Shown piece after piece: positions 7,112 through 13,656 of a stretch of DNA of 13,656 nucleotides. Below the pieces are notes generated by a model. That model did not search any database and had not been told where the DNA came from. It worked only from the letters and a program-made list of their open reading frames with translations. Origin of the DNA: Rhodospirillales bacterium (GTDB taxonomy: Bacteria; Pseudomonadota; Alphaproteobacteria; Rhodospirillales; JABHCV01); contig JADHSW010000061.1 in assembly GCA_016776705.1 (NCBI GenBank), positions 1-13,656 of the forward strand. The letters run 5' to 3'. Position 1 is the first letter of the stretch. Each line of letters begins with the position of its first letter. Position numbers and translations under genes: made by a program.

Positions 7112-7133
7112 AATCGAAATAATCGATTAATAT
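7107..7133. promoter_or_regulatory. Probable OxyR operator (perfect inverted repeat)
   Basis: Arms ATATTAATCGA (7107-7117) and TCGATTAATAT (7123-7133) are exact reverse complements around the five-base spacer AATAA. AT-rich dyads of this kind are typical LysR-type recognition sites. The site lies 18 bases before the oxyR ATG and in the divergent promoter region of a peroxiredoxin. It is assigned to OxyR from its location; no binding data are available. Confidence 0.7.
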
Positions 7134-7151
7134 TCTCTCCCTGGAGGTCCC

Positions 7152-8096
7152 ATGGCGACATTCCGGCGTCTACCTACCCTGAACCAGCTGCGCCATCTGC
7201 TCGCCGTCGCCGAACACGGCCACTTTGGCCGCGCCGCTCAGGCCTGTTTTATTTCCCAATCCAGTCTGAGCGCATCGATCAAGGAACTTGAGACCACTCT
7301 TGGCCGCACCCTGATCGAGCGCACCAAACGCACGGTTATGATGACACCGCTGGGTATGGAGACCGTAGAACGGGCGCAAAGGGTTTTGCGTGATGTCGAG
7401 GAAATCGTCGATCTGGTGAATTCTGCGGGTGCTCCACTGAGCGGGCCGCTGCGTCTGGGCATTATCCCTAGCATTGCACCATTTTTGCTCCCGCGCGTGC
7501 TGCCGGCGCTTCGCCAAGCCTACCCGGACCTAAAGCTCTACCTGAGCGAAAAACAATCCGCCCCCTTGCTGGATGACTTGAAAGACGGACACCTGGACTT
7601 GTTGCTGTTTGCCTTTCCTTACCCGACCCCAGGGCTGAAAACGCTTGTATTCGCCGACGATCCCTTTTGGGTCGCCTATCCAACAGGACACTGGCCCGAT
7701 AGCAAAGAGCGCCTGAGTGGCAAAGAACTTGAAACGGAAAATCTACTGTTGCTGGGCGAAGGTCATTGCCTGCGCGACCACGCCTTGAGCGCCTGCGGTA
7801 TGGCTGGAAAGCCACAGACATCTGAATTCCAGGGTTCCAGCCTGCATACGCTGGTGCAAATGGTCGATAACGGGCTTGGACTGACCCTGCTTCCGAAAAT
7901 GGCCATCGATGCGGGAATCGCCCGCACTACGGGCGTCCAATTGCGCCCCATGGACAGTCAGGCCCTGAGCCGACACATTGGTTTCGCCTGGCGGCCCTCA
8001 TCGCCGCGTGGTGAAGAATACAGTCTGCTGGCGGATTTTTTCCGGGACGAGTTGGCAACCCCTTTATCGCCACGACAAAAGACGCCAGGACCTTGA
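7152..8096 (+). CDS. oxyR: OxyR, LysR-type hydrogen peroxide-sensing regulator
   Basis: OxyR senses hydrogen peroxide by forming a disulfide and then activates antioxidant genes. The 314-residue protein has an N-terminal winged helix-turn-helix (about 9-67, with LNQLRHLLAVAEHGHFGRAA and SQSSLSASIKELE) and a C-terminal substrate-binding fold. The decisive feature is LLLGEGHCLRDHALSAC. Cys206 and Cys215 have the same nine-residue spacing as Cys199 and Cys208 of E. coli OxyR, with the same GHCLRD core. The GGAGG ribosome site (7143-7147) is four bases before the ATG. It is divergent from a peroxiredoxin gene, its probable target, and the two share a palindromic operator. The TGA stop overlaps the sigma-32-like promoter of hsp20. 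Confidence 0.95.
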   Translation: MATFRRLPTLNQLRHLLAVAEHGHFGRAAQACFISQSSLSASIKELETTLGRTLIERTKRTVMMTPLGMETVERAQRVLRDVEEIVDLVNSAGAPLSGPLRLGIIPSIAPFLLPRVLPALRQAYPDLKLYLSEKQSAPLLDDLKDGHLDLLLFAFPYPTPGLKTLVFADDPFWVAYPTGHWPDSKERLSGKELETENLLLLGEGHCLRDHALSACGMAGKPQTSEFQGSSLHTLVQMVDNGLGLTLLPKMAIDAGIARTTGVQLRPMDSQALSRHIGFAWRPSSPRGEEYSLLADFFRDELATPLSPRQKTPGP

Positions 8097-8119
8097 CTTT
8101 TTTCATTATTGCCCCAGAT
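8092..8119 (+). promoter_or_regulatory. Sigma-32 (RpoH)-type heat-shock promoter for hsp20
   Basis: CTTGAC (8092-8097) and CCCCAGAT (8112-8119) are 14 bases apart. The known sigma-32 pattern is CTTGAA, 13-17 bases, then CCCCATNT. The -35 box overlaps the oxyR stop codon. Transcription would start near 8126, giving a leader of about 95 bases before hsp20. Confidence 0.65.
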
Positions 8120-8146
8120 TATGGGCAACGTCATCAACGCCTTCAG

Positions 8147-8217
8147 GGTTGGCGACGGGGCGCTTTTAAGGGCCCAACCAGCGCTTAAGCTCGCTTAAAG
8201 TTAAAAGGAGGAAACGC
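8147..8217 (+). promoter_or_regulatory. ROSE-like RNA thermometer in the hsp20 leader
   Basis: Two hairpins lie side by side. The first pairs 8147-8152 (GGTTGG) with 8174-8179 (CCAACC). The second pairs 8190-8196 with the ribosome site: CTC, a bulged G at 8193, then CTT, against AAGGAG (8205-8210). The UCGCU here fits the ROSE core motif UYGCU, whose middle G stays bulged opposite the Shine-Dalgarno. Below an internal loop, 8181-8186 pairs with 8212-8217 apart from one C-A mismatch. The ATG is five bases further on. ROSE leaders control small heat-shock genes in alphaproteobacteria, where heat opens the hairpin. Confidence 0.65.
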
Positions 8218-8221
8218 CGCC

Positions 8222-8683
8222 ATGTCGCGCCTGTCCGGTTTCAATAGTCCCCTGTTGCTCGGTTTTGACCATTTTGAACGCATTTTAGACCAGGCGTCCA
8301 AGGCCTCCGCCGAAGGATATCCGCCCTATAACATTGAACAATGCGGAGAAAACGAGCTTCGCATCACCATTGCCGTTGCCGGTTTTTCAATGGATGACCT
8401 TAACGTCACCACCGAGGACAACCAGCTTGTCGTGCGTGGACGCCATTCAGATGATGAGCGCGAGCGGGTCTACCTGCATCAGGGGATTGCCGCCCGCCAG
8501 TTCCAGCGCAGTTTTGTGTTAGCGGAAGGTATAGAAATCCAGGGCGCATCCATGGATAACGGTCTGCTGCACGTAGACCTTATCCGCCATGTACCGGAGC
8601 CGGAAATTCGCAATATCAAGATCGAGCCAGCAGGCAAAAAAGGCGCCACGCCGAAGACCATAGAGGTCGATCCTGAAGTTTAA
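8222..8683 (+). CDS. Small heat-shock protein Hsp20 (IbpA/alpha-crystallin family)
   Basis: This ATP-independent chaperone forms oligomers and holds unfolding proteins in the cytosol. The 153-residue protein has a short N-terminal arm (1-33, starting MSRLSGFNSPLLLGFDHFER as in IbpA-class proteins). The alpha-crystallin domain covers about 34-125, including ELRITIAVAGFSMDDL and the late motif GASMDNGLLHVDL (108-120). The C-terminus carries an I-x-I motif (Ile132-Lys-Ile134), used in oligomer contacts. The ribosome site AGGAGG (8206-8211) is ten bases before the ATG and is the part sequestered in the ROSE-like hairpin. A DUF1150 gene lies 116 bases downstream. Expression is probably under double heat control, by sigma-32 and by the RNA thermometer. 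Confidence 0.94.
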   Translation: MSRLSGFNSPLLLGFDHFERILDQASKASAEGYPPYNIEQCGENELRITIAVAGFSMDDLNVTTEDNQLVVRGRHSDDERERVYLHQGIAARQFQRSFVLAEGIEIQGASMDNGLLHVDLIRHVPEPEIRNIKIEPAGKKGATPKTIEVDPEV

Positions 8684-8799
8684 GCTAACGAATAAGTGAA
8701 CGGGTGTTACTTCCGGGTTGACTAAAAACGACCCATATTTACCCAAGCACCCCAAGAAGCGCGCCAATGCAAATCTGGGCGTTAATAGGAGTTGTTAAG

Positions 8800-9030
8800 A
8801 TGATCCAGAACCCAAACACACAAGCGGCCGTTAGTCGCCACATGACAATTACCGACTTCGCCCTTTTTGGGGCAGAGCATATTGCCTATGTCAAACCGGT
8901 TGTCATCGAAGGTCAGCTACTATACGCCGTGTTCGCCGCCGATGGACGTGAGTTGGCCGTAATTGAGGGACGCGATCTCGCTGACGCCACAGTGCGCCAG
9001 AACGACATGGAACCGCTCAGCGTTCATTAG
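8800..9030 (+). CDS. DUF1150 family protein, unknown function
   Basis: This 76-residue protein is alphaproteobacterial DUF1150. It has the family features TDFALFGAEHIAYVKPV (about 18-34) and the closing motif RQNDMEPLSVH. It has no signal peptide or membrane segment. I chose the ATG at 8800 because AGGAG (8787-8791) is eight bases upstream; an upstream ATG at 8767 would add 11 residues without a ribosome site. The function is unknown. The gene is commonly found next to hsp20 in this class, so a link to proteostasis is plausible. The 116-base gap after hsp20 has no clear terminator, so read-through from the heat-shock promoter is likely. It converges on ptsN with a 27-base gap. Confidence 0.85.
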   Translation: MIQNPNTQAAVSRHMTITDFALFGAEHIAYVKPVVIEGQLLYAVFAADGRELAVIEGRDLADATVRQNDMEPLSVH

Positions 9031-9057
9031 ATCAAATTAAAATAGCAAGGCGGGAGA

Positions 9058-9522
9058 TCAGGCTGCCTGATGAGCTGTGTCTTCGGTCAGAAGGGCGTAC
9101 AGCGCCTCTGCCTGATCGGTGCCGCGCAGTTTTTCGCAGACTGTCTTGTCGCGCAACAGGCGCGACACACGGGCCAACGCCTTCAGGTGATCGGCGCCAG
9201 CGGATTCCGGAGCCAGAAGCAGAAAAATAAGGTCAACCGGCTGCTCGTCAATAGACTGGAAATCAATCGGCTTTTCCAGGCGGGCGAACAATCCGTACAA
9301 CTTGTCCAGGTTTGCCAACTTGCCGTGGGGAATGGCAATGCCGTTTCCAACACCGGTAGTTCCCAGTCGTTCGCGCTCCATCAGGACATCAAAAATTGCG
9401 CGCTCATGCAGACCGGTTATATCGGCCGCCTTCTTCGCCAGGTCCTGAATAGCCTGCTTCTTGGATGTCGCATGTAAATTGGCGACAACACTTTGGGTCG
9501 TAATCAGGTCGTTGATTTCCAT
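9058..9522 (-). CDS. ptsN: PtsN, nitrogen-regulatory PTS enzyme IIA (IIA-Ntr)
   Basis: This is the terminal acceptor of the PTS-Ntr phosphorelay. It is phosphorylated by NPr and acts as a regulator of potassium, nitrogen and stress responses, not in sugar uptake. The 154-residue protein is one EIIA domain of the fructose/mannitol type. The phosphoacceptor is His66 in GVGNGIAIPHGKL. The length equals that of typical PtsN. The ATG at 9522 has AAGGAAAG upstream. It is the last gene of the lptA-lptB-rpoN-hpf-ptsN block, with 35 bases after hpf. The NPr and EI-Ntr genes are not in the window, and no clear terminator follows. Confidence 0.94.
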   Translation of the reverse strand: MEINDLITTQSVVANLHATSKKQAIQDLAKKAADITGLHERAIFDVLMERERLGTTGVGNGIAIPHGKLANLDKLYGLFARLEKPIDFQSIDEQPVDLIFLLLAPESAGADHLKALARVSRLLRDKTVCEKLRGTDQAEALYALLTEDTAHQAA

Positions 9523-9557
9523 CGATCTTTCCTTAAACCAGCTTTAATGACCGATTT

Positions 9558-10133
9558 TCAAGACTTCACGGCATTACTTGGGTCAATCCAGCCAATGTTT
9601 CCGTCTTCACGACGGTAGACAACGTTCAGGCCTCCATGGCCGCGATTGCGGAACATCATTACAGGTGTGTGGGCAAGATCCATGCGCATGACCGCTTCGC
9701 TGACTGTCAGCGTCGCAATATGGTGCGTCAATTCCGCGACGATGGTTGGCTCACTTATTTCCGGTAACTCTTCCTCGCCTTCGGAGGCAAGAATGGAATA
9801 CTGGGCCATGACCAGTTCGTCATCGTTGGGGCCATTATGGTGATGGTTGCGAATCCTGCCTTTATAGCGGCGAAGCTGTTTGGAGATACGCCCCAAAGCC
9901 CCGTCGAAAGCACCATACGCGTCGTTGCCCTCGGCACCGCCCTGCATAACCATACCACGACCGGCGTGAACGGAAATGTCGGCACGGAAACCGTGGCCTT
10001 CCTTGGAGAAAATGACCGTCGAATCGATAGCATTATCGAAATACTTTCTGACGGAACTCTCTAGTTGACTTTCAGCGTGACCCCGAAGAGCGTCACCAAC
10101 GTCAACATGTTTGCCTTTTACTGATATTTCCAT
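9558..10133 (-). CDS. hpf: Ribosome hibernation promoting factor, long form (HPF/RaiA family)
   Basis: This factor binds the 30S subunit in stationary phase and drives formation of inactive 100S ribosomes. The 191-residue protein has both parts of long HPF. The N-terminal S30AE domain covers about 1-100, with a basic tail RRYKGRIRNHHHN. The C-terminal dimer domain covers about 130-185, with PVMMFRNRGHGGLNVVYRREDGNIGWIDP. E. coli HPF has only the first domain (about 95 residues). The ATG at 10133 has a weak ribosome site. Its own promoter with a perfect -35 box lies about 150 bases upstream, allowing expression apart from rpoN. Confidence 0.94.
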   Translation of the reverse strand: MEISVKGKHVDVGDALRGHAESQLESSVRKYFDNAIDSTVIFSKEGHGFRADISVHAGRGMVMQGGAEGNDAYGAFDGALGRISKQLRRYKGRIRNHHHNGPNDDELVMAQYSILASEGEEELPEISEPTIVAELTHHIATLTVSEAVMRMDLAHTPVMMFRNRGHGGLNVVYRREDGNIGWIDPSNAVKS

Positions 10134-10198
10134 GAGTTAGCGCCGTCCTGCCTATTTGGCTCTTCAGCTTTCCATGTTGTTTTGCGAAACGATTACCG

Positions 10199-10225
10199 AC
10201 ACGGAGCATCTTAAAATCACCGTGT
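10199..10225 (-). repeat. Inverted repeat in the hpf leader
   Basis: Arms ACACGG (10199-10204) and CCGTGT (10220-10225) are exact reverse complements with a 15-base spacer. They could form a hairpin in the hpf leader about 65-90 bases before the ATG. No U-run follows. The function is unknown and chance is possible. Confidence 0.35.
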
Positions 10226-10278
10226 TACGTTACCCTGACAAAGCATAACATTTGCGCCTGCGAGCAATGAAGGCCCGG

Positions 10279-10307
10279 AACCTAGAGGCACTGTTCACCG
10301 CTGTCAA
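10279..10307 (-). promoter_or_regulatory. Sigma-70 promoter for hpf-ptsN
   Basis: On the minus strand a perfect -35 TTGACA (10307-10302) is 17 bases from TAGGTT (10284-10279). Transcription would begin near 10272, leaving a leader of about 138 bases before the hpf ATG. It lies in the 218-base gap between rpoN and hpf, the longest non-coding stretch of this block. Confidence 0.6.
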
Positions 10308-10351
10308 TAGTAAGCGCAACGAACATCCAAACACGGCCCTGTGGACATCCC

Positions 10352-11875
10352 TCAGAGTCCTGATCCTTTTTCCCTGCGACGTTGCACGGAAGACGCAAGT
10401 CCCAAGGCTTCCCGGTACTTTGCCACCGTTCGACGGGCAACGTCCATACCCTCAATTTTCAGAATTTTTACTATTTTATCGTCGGAAAGAATTTTATCAA
10501 TGGGCTCTTCATCAATCAATATCTTGATGCGTTGGCGCACCGATTCCGCTGAATGGGCATCGCCGCCGGATGAACTGGCGATGGCGGCGGTAAAGAAATA
10601 TTTCAGCTCAAAAATTCCCCGTGGCGATGAAAGGAATTTATTCGATGTGACTCTGGAAACGGTGCTTTCGTGCATATCGATAACGTCGGCTATATCGCGC
10701 AGGACCAGCGGGCGCAGATGCTGCACGCCGTTGGCAAAAAAGGCGTCTTGCTGACGGACCAGTTCACTTGCGACTTTCAGGATTGTCGTCGCACGCTGAT
10801 GCAGAGACTTCACCAGCCAGTTGGCTGACTGATAGCATTCGTTGATGTATCGCTTATCCTCTTTCGAGTTTGATGCCGAACTGATTGTCGCAAAATAGGT
10901 GTTGTTGACCAGTATCCGGGGCAAGGTATCGCTGTTGAGTTCGATTACCCAGCCACCGCCCGGTTGCGGGCGCATGATGACATCGGGGACGATCGGTTGC
11001 ATCACCGTATCTTCGAAGGCCTGCGCAGGCCTGGGATCAAGTTCCTTGATTTCAGCGAACATGTCGGCGATGTCTTCGGCGTCAACGCCGCAAATTTTTG
11101 TCAAGGCCTGTAGATCGCGCTTGGCAAGCAGATCAAGATTGTCGAGCAGTGCCTGCATGGCTGGATCAAGCCTGTCCAATTCTTTCAATTGCAGGGCCAA
11201 ACATTCCGATAAATCACGGGCGAACAGACCCGGTGCATCGATACCCTGCAACTGCTTCAGGACTTTTTCGACCAATTCTTCAGTGCAGCCCAACCCGGAA
11301 GCAACCTGTTCCCATTCGCTGCTCACGTAACCTGAATCATCAAGCATATCAATAAGCTGTGCGCCGATCATAAGTTCGACCGGGTCGGTTAGTGTCATCG
11401 CCATTTGTGAATTCAAGCGTTCGCGCAGGCTGGTGCTGCCGGTTATGGTTTCTTCTAGATTGGGCAGTGCGCCGGTGAAATCCGTTGACCCGCCGCCGGC
11501 CCCGCCATCGGCGAAGGCAGATTCGGCGAGACTCGCCTGGGCAATTTCCGATGCGCTGGCTTCATCCGTATTCCATTCGTTATCGACATCCACATCCAGA
11601 TCTTTGCTGATGGCCTCGGAATCCCTTCCCGGATCGCTGAAGTCGATACTTTCCAGGCCACCGTCTTTTGTGCCGATTTCTTCAGGCCGTTCCCCGTCAT
11701 GGTCCAACGGCTCGCCATCATCGCGTTCCAGCAAGGGGTTTTGTTCAAGTTCTTCTTCGACGTAGTCGAGAAGTTCAATGTTTGAAAGTTGCAACAGCTT
11801 AATCGCCTGCTGCAATTGGGGGGTCATCACCAGAGATTGGCTCTGACGCAGATCAAGGCGGGGTGTCAACGCCAT
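10352..11875 (-). CDS. rpoN: RNA polymerase sigma-54 factor RpoN
   Basis: Sigma-54 directs RNA polymerase to -24/-12 promoters that need an AAA+ activator. The 507-residue protein has all three regions. The glutamine- and leucine-rich activator-interacting domain at about 8-50 contains SQSLVMTPQLQQAIKLLQL. An acidic linker covers about 50-150, and the core-binding domain follows. The helix-turn-helix at about 391-428 contains LRDIADVIDMHESTVSRVTS. The RpoN box ARRTVAKYRE is at 480-489, where the diagnostic family signature is intact. The ATG at 11875 has no strong ribosome site. It lies 30 bases after lptB on the same strand, matching the conserved lptB-rpoN linkage. Confidence 0.96.
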   Translation of the reverse strand: MALTPRLDLRQSQSLVMTPQLQQAIKLLQLSNIELLDYVEEELEQNPLLERDDGEPLDHDGERPEEIGTKDGGLESIDFSDPGRDSEAISKDLDVDVDNEWNTDEASASEIAQASLAESAFADGGAGGGSTDFTGALPNLEETITGSTSLRERLNSQMAMTLTDPVELMIGAQLIDMLDDSGYVSSEWEQVASGLGCTEELVEKVLKQLQGIDAPGLFARDLSECLALQLKELDRLDPAMQALLDNLDLLAKRDLQALTKICGVDAEDIADMFAEIKELDPRPAQAFEDTVMQPIVPDVIMRPQPGGGWVIELNSDTLPRILVNNTYFATISSASNSKEDKRYINECYQSANWLVKSLHQRATTILKVASELVRQQDAFFANGVQHLRPLVLRDIADVIDMHESTVSRVTSNKFLSSPRGIFELKYFFTAAIASSSGGDAHSAESVRQRIKILIDEEPIDKILSDDKIVKILKIEGMDVARRTVAKYREALGLASSVQRRREKGSGL

Positions 11876-11905
11876 GTCGATACCCGTTCGCTACTGGATT
11901 GATGA

Positions 11906-12724
11906 TTAAAGACTGAAACGGTCACCCAGATATACGCGCCTGACGTCCTCGTTCCCGACGATGTCGGAAGGCGCACCCTCCATCAACATCATGCCATCAT
12001 GAATAATGTATGCACGGTCGATGACATCCAAAGTCTCGCGAACATTGTGATCCGTAATTAGAACACCTATGCCGCGGTCTTTGAGATGCGCCACCAGTTC
12101 CCGAATGTCGCCGACAGCAATCGGGTCAACACCGGCGAACGGCTCATCAAGAAGAATAAAGTGGGGGTTCGACGCCAGCGCCCGCGCGATTTCAACCCGG
12201 CGGCGCTCGCCACCAGACAGCGCCAGGGCCGGGGTGCGCCGCAAATGTGTGATTGAAAATTCGGCGAGCAGGGCGTCAAGCATGGCTTCACGACGCTCGC
12301 GCACCGGTTCGGCGACTTCAAGCACGGCGCGAATATTATTTTCGACAGTAAGGCCCCGAAAGATAGATGCTTCCTGGGGAAGATAGCCAATCCCAAGACG
12401 AGCCCGACGATACATGGGTAAATCCGAAATATCCTGACCGTCCAGAACAACGGAACCATAATCCAACGGAATCAAACCGGTAATCATGTAAAAACATGTG
12501 GTCTTGCCGGCGCCGTTGGGGCCCAGCAAACCGACGACTTCACCGCGCTGAATGGAAAGGCTGGCACCGCGAACGACGGGGCGCTTCTTGAAACGCTTAC
12601 CCAAATTTGTCGCGTGCAGTCCCCGGTCCGCATTTTCGGTAACCAGGCGCGGTCCTCCATCACTGTCCGGCACGGTGGTATTCAAGGGCGTCAAGCCCTG
12701 GAAATCTATCGGATCATTTACCAT
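11906..12724 (-). CDS. lptB: LptB, LPS export ABC transporter ATPase
   Basis: LptB is the cytoplasmic ATPase that powers extraction of lipopolysaccharide from the inner membrane with LptF and LptG. The 272-residue protein has Walker A GPNGAGKTT (68-76), a Q-loop in YLPQEAS (about 114-120), the signature LSGGE (169-173), Walker B ending Asp193-Glu194, and the switch His226 in TDHNVRETL. All key residues are present. A non-homologous-looking N-terminal extension of about 35 residues precedes the ABC domain and makes it longer than the 241-residue E. coli protein. No internal ATG offers a shorter start before the Walker A. The ribosome site is AGAAG. It lies 84 bases after lptA and 30 before rpoN. 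Confidence 0.95.
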   Translation of the reverse strand: MVNDPIDFQGLTPLNTTVPDSDGGPRLVTENADRGLHATNLGKRFKKRPVVRGASLSIQRGEVVGLLGPNGAGKTTCFYMITGLIPLDYGSVVLDGQDISDLPMYRRARLGIGYLPQEASIFRGLTVENNIRAVLEVAEPVRERREAMLDALLAEFSITHLRRTPALALSGGERRRVEIARALASNPHFILLDEPFAGVDPIAVGDIRELVAHLKDRGIGVLITDHNVRETLDVIDRAYIIHDGMMLMEGAPSDIVGNEDVRRVYLGDRFSL

Positions 12725-12808
12725 TGTTTCTTCTGATCTTTATCTTGACCGCATACCGCTGAAAATATTTTGTCCAGCACTTTAATTCAATGATTGTAAA
12801 AAAACGGT

Positions 12809-13639
12809 TTAGTTCTGCTTCGGCTTTTTACTTCCAAGATTAAACACCCCCCCAACCTGTCCATCATTCTGGCCAGCGCAACTGAACATCTTCGAAATAC
12901 CGGTGTTCATATTGACTTCGGCCTTGCAGCCATCCAGATGATTGCCCTCACGGGCTATCTTAACGGAACCAGTCAGGATCGCGATACCGGTTTTCACACT
13001 ATAGACACCGCGCTCGGATGTCGCCTTTTCCTTATCCGTATCAATCTGAACATTATCAAAGGCTTCAACCCGGTGGATGGCGCTTTTTCCCGCCTTGTTT
13101 TTTTTGAAGTAGGCGACGATAACATCCGCCCTCAGGTTCTTTTTGTCGCTGAGCACCTGAGCGTGTCCACGGGCGACTGCCATTTGCTTGCGTTCCCAGT
13201 ATTCCAGCTGCTCATTGGCAATCACCTCGTCCGTGGCCGTGACCAGTCGCACTTTTTTTCCGGTCAGAACCAAAATCGCGTTATCGACATCGTAAACCCC
13301 GCGATCCCCGTAGGCGGTTTCGCCGGGGGTCACGATGCGCACGTTCCTGATTGCATCCAGACGCCAGATTTCAGTGCCGCCATCGGGCAACTTGCGATAA
13401 AAGGCATGAAGTTCATCGCCAAAAACCGTCACCTCGCCGCGGATTGCGCGGGCATTGCCACGCGCCAGAAACGTCAGGGAATCCTGTTGCCACTCAATTC
13501 CGTCGTCGGCATATACTTCAATCGGAACATCGGAATCACCATTGCCAAAATTCAATCCCTGGGCAAATACAGTCGTCGACATAAAGCTTATAAACATGCC
13601 CAGAGCGAAGCCCGGTTTATGGAAGAACCTCATCATCAT
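12809..13639 (-). CDS. lptA: LptA-like LPS transport periplasmic bridge protein
   Basis: LptA forms the periplasmic bridge that carries lipopolysaccharide from LptC to LptD. The 276-residue protein has a signal peptide (1-26, cut after VFA) and OstA-type beta-jellyroll sequence. It is longer than E. coli LptA (185). Similar segments occur twice, RGVYDVDNAILVLTG (113-127) and RGVYSVKTGIAILTG (210-224), which suggests two OstA modules in tandem. The C-terminus is lysine-rich. Three ATG codons follow each other at 13639, 13636 and 13633; I used the first, with GGGAG ten bases upstream. The start overlaps the likely end of lptC by ATGA, and lptB follows, which is the conserved order. Confidence 0.92.
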   Translation of the reverse strand: MMMRFFHKPGFALGMFISFMSTTVFAQGLNFGNGDSDVPIEVYADDGIEWQQDSLTFLARGNARAIRGEVTVFGDELHAFYRKLPDGGTEIWRLDAIRNVRIVTPGETAYGDRGVYDVDNAILVLTGKKVRLVTATDEVIANEQLEYWERKQMAVARGHAQVLSDKKNLRADVIVAYFKKNKAGKSAIHRVEAFDNVQIDTDKEKATSERGVYSVKTGIAILTGSVKIAREGNHLDGCKAEVNMNTGISKMFSCAGQNDGQVGGVFNLGSKKPKQN

Positions 13640-13656
13640 TTTGCCTGCGCTCCCGC
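13636..13656 (-). CDS. lptC: Probable last codons of lptC (partial, cut by the window end)
   Basis: Minus-strand reading from the window edge gives six open codons (A-G-A-Q-A-K) and a TGA at 13638-13636 that overlaps the lptA ATG as ATGA. lptC normally stands directly before lptA, and such an overlap is typical of coupled genes. Only six codons are visible, so the identity rests on position alone. Confidence 0.35.
   Translation of the reverse strand, partial: AGAQAK

Noticed and set aside
8140..8144. CCTTC as a long-range anti-Shine-Dalgarno for hsp20
   Set aside because: It offers only five pairs with one G-U, far weaker and more distant than the local CTC-G-CTT pairing at 8190-8196.
8718..8746. 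TTGACT at 8718 as a promoter for the DUF1150 gene
   Set aside because: No acceptable -10 box occurs at 16-18 bases. The nearest AT-rich box, CATATT, is only about 11 bases away.
9058..9070. TCAGGC/GCCTGA palindrome at the end of ptsN as a convergent terminator
   Set aside because: The arms are separated by one base, too close to fold as a hairpin, there is no U-run, and it lies inside the coding end.

Overview
The window looks like chromosomal core DNA from an alphaproteobacterium, most likely Rhodospirillales-like. The main reasons are the Hsp20-DUF1150 pair (DUF1150 is essentially an alphaproteobacterial family) and the block lptC-lptA-lptB-rpoN-hpf-ptsN in its usual Gram-negative order. 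RpoN is of full length and LptA is of the long alphaproteobacterial type. Coding density is high, no gene-free stretch exceeds 300 bases, and there is no sign of a transposon, phage, CRISPR array or toxin-antitoxin module.

Layout, left to right. (1) Positions 1-49 hold the 3' end of a tRNA, probably tRNA-Ala, and its terminator. (2) Positions 157-1064 (+) hold a PagL-like lipid A deacylase and a small exported cysteine-containing protein, in an apparent two-gene operon. (3) Positions 1079-6267 (-) hold a compact cassette transcribed from right to left: GT2 glycosyltransferase, cupin, C-methyltransferase, UXS/dehydratase-like epimerase and Gfo/Idh/MocA oxidoreductase. A TetR regulator follows 32 nt after the last of these. 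Gaps of 3-21 nt point to one transcript that makes and attaches an unusual, probably C-methylated, sugar. (4) Positions 6405-8096 hold a peroxide-response pair, a Prx5-type peroxiredoxin (-) divergent from oxyR (+). Between them lies a perfect 11-bp inverted repeat that fits an OxyR operator. (5) Positions 8092-9030 (+) hold a heat-shock unit. A sigma-32-like promoter overlaps the oxyR stop codon, and a leader that folds like a ROSE RNA thermometer precedes hsp20 and the DUF1150 gene. (6) Positions 9058-13656 (-) hold lptC (last codons only), lptA, lptB, rpoN, hpf and ptsN, with a separate strong promoter before hpf.

How the genes fit together: three parts of the window concern the cell envelope (lipid A deacylation, a sugar-modification cassette and LPS export), and two are stress modules whose control signals can be read in the DNA. 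The most noteworthy non-coding signals are the ROSE-type leader with its sigma-32 promoter (8092-8221) and the OxyR operator (7107-7133). The most open-ended coding region is the sugar cassette (1789-6267), whose product cannot be named from sequence alone. I see no clearly new defence or mobile system here.
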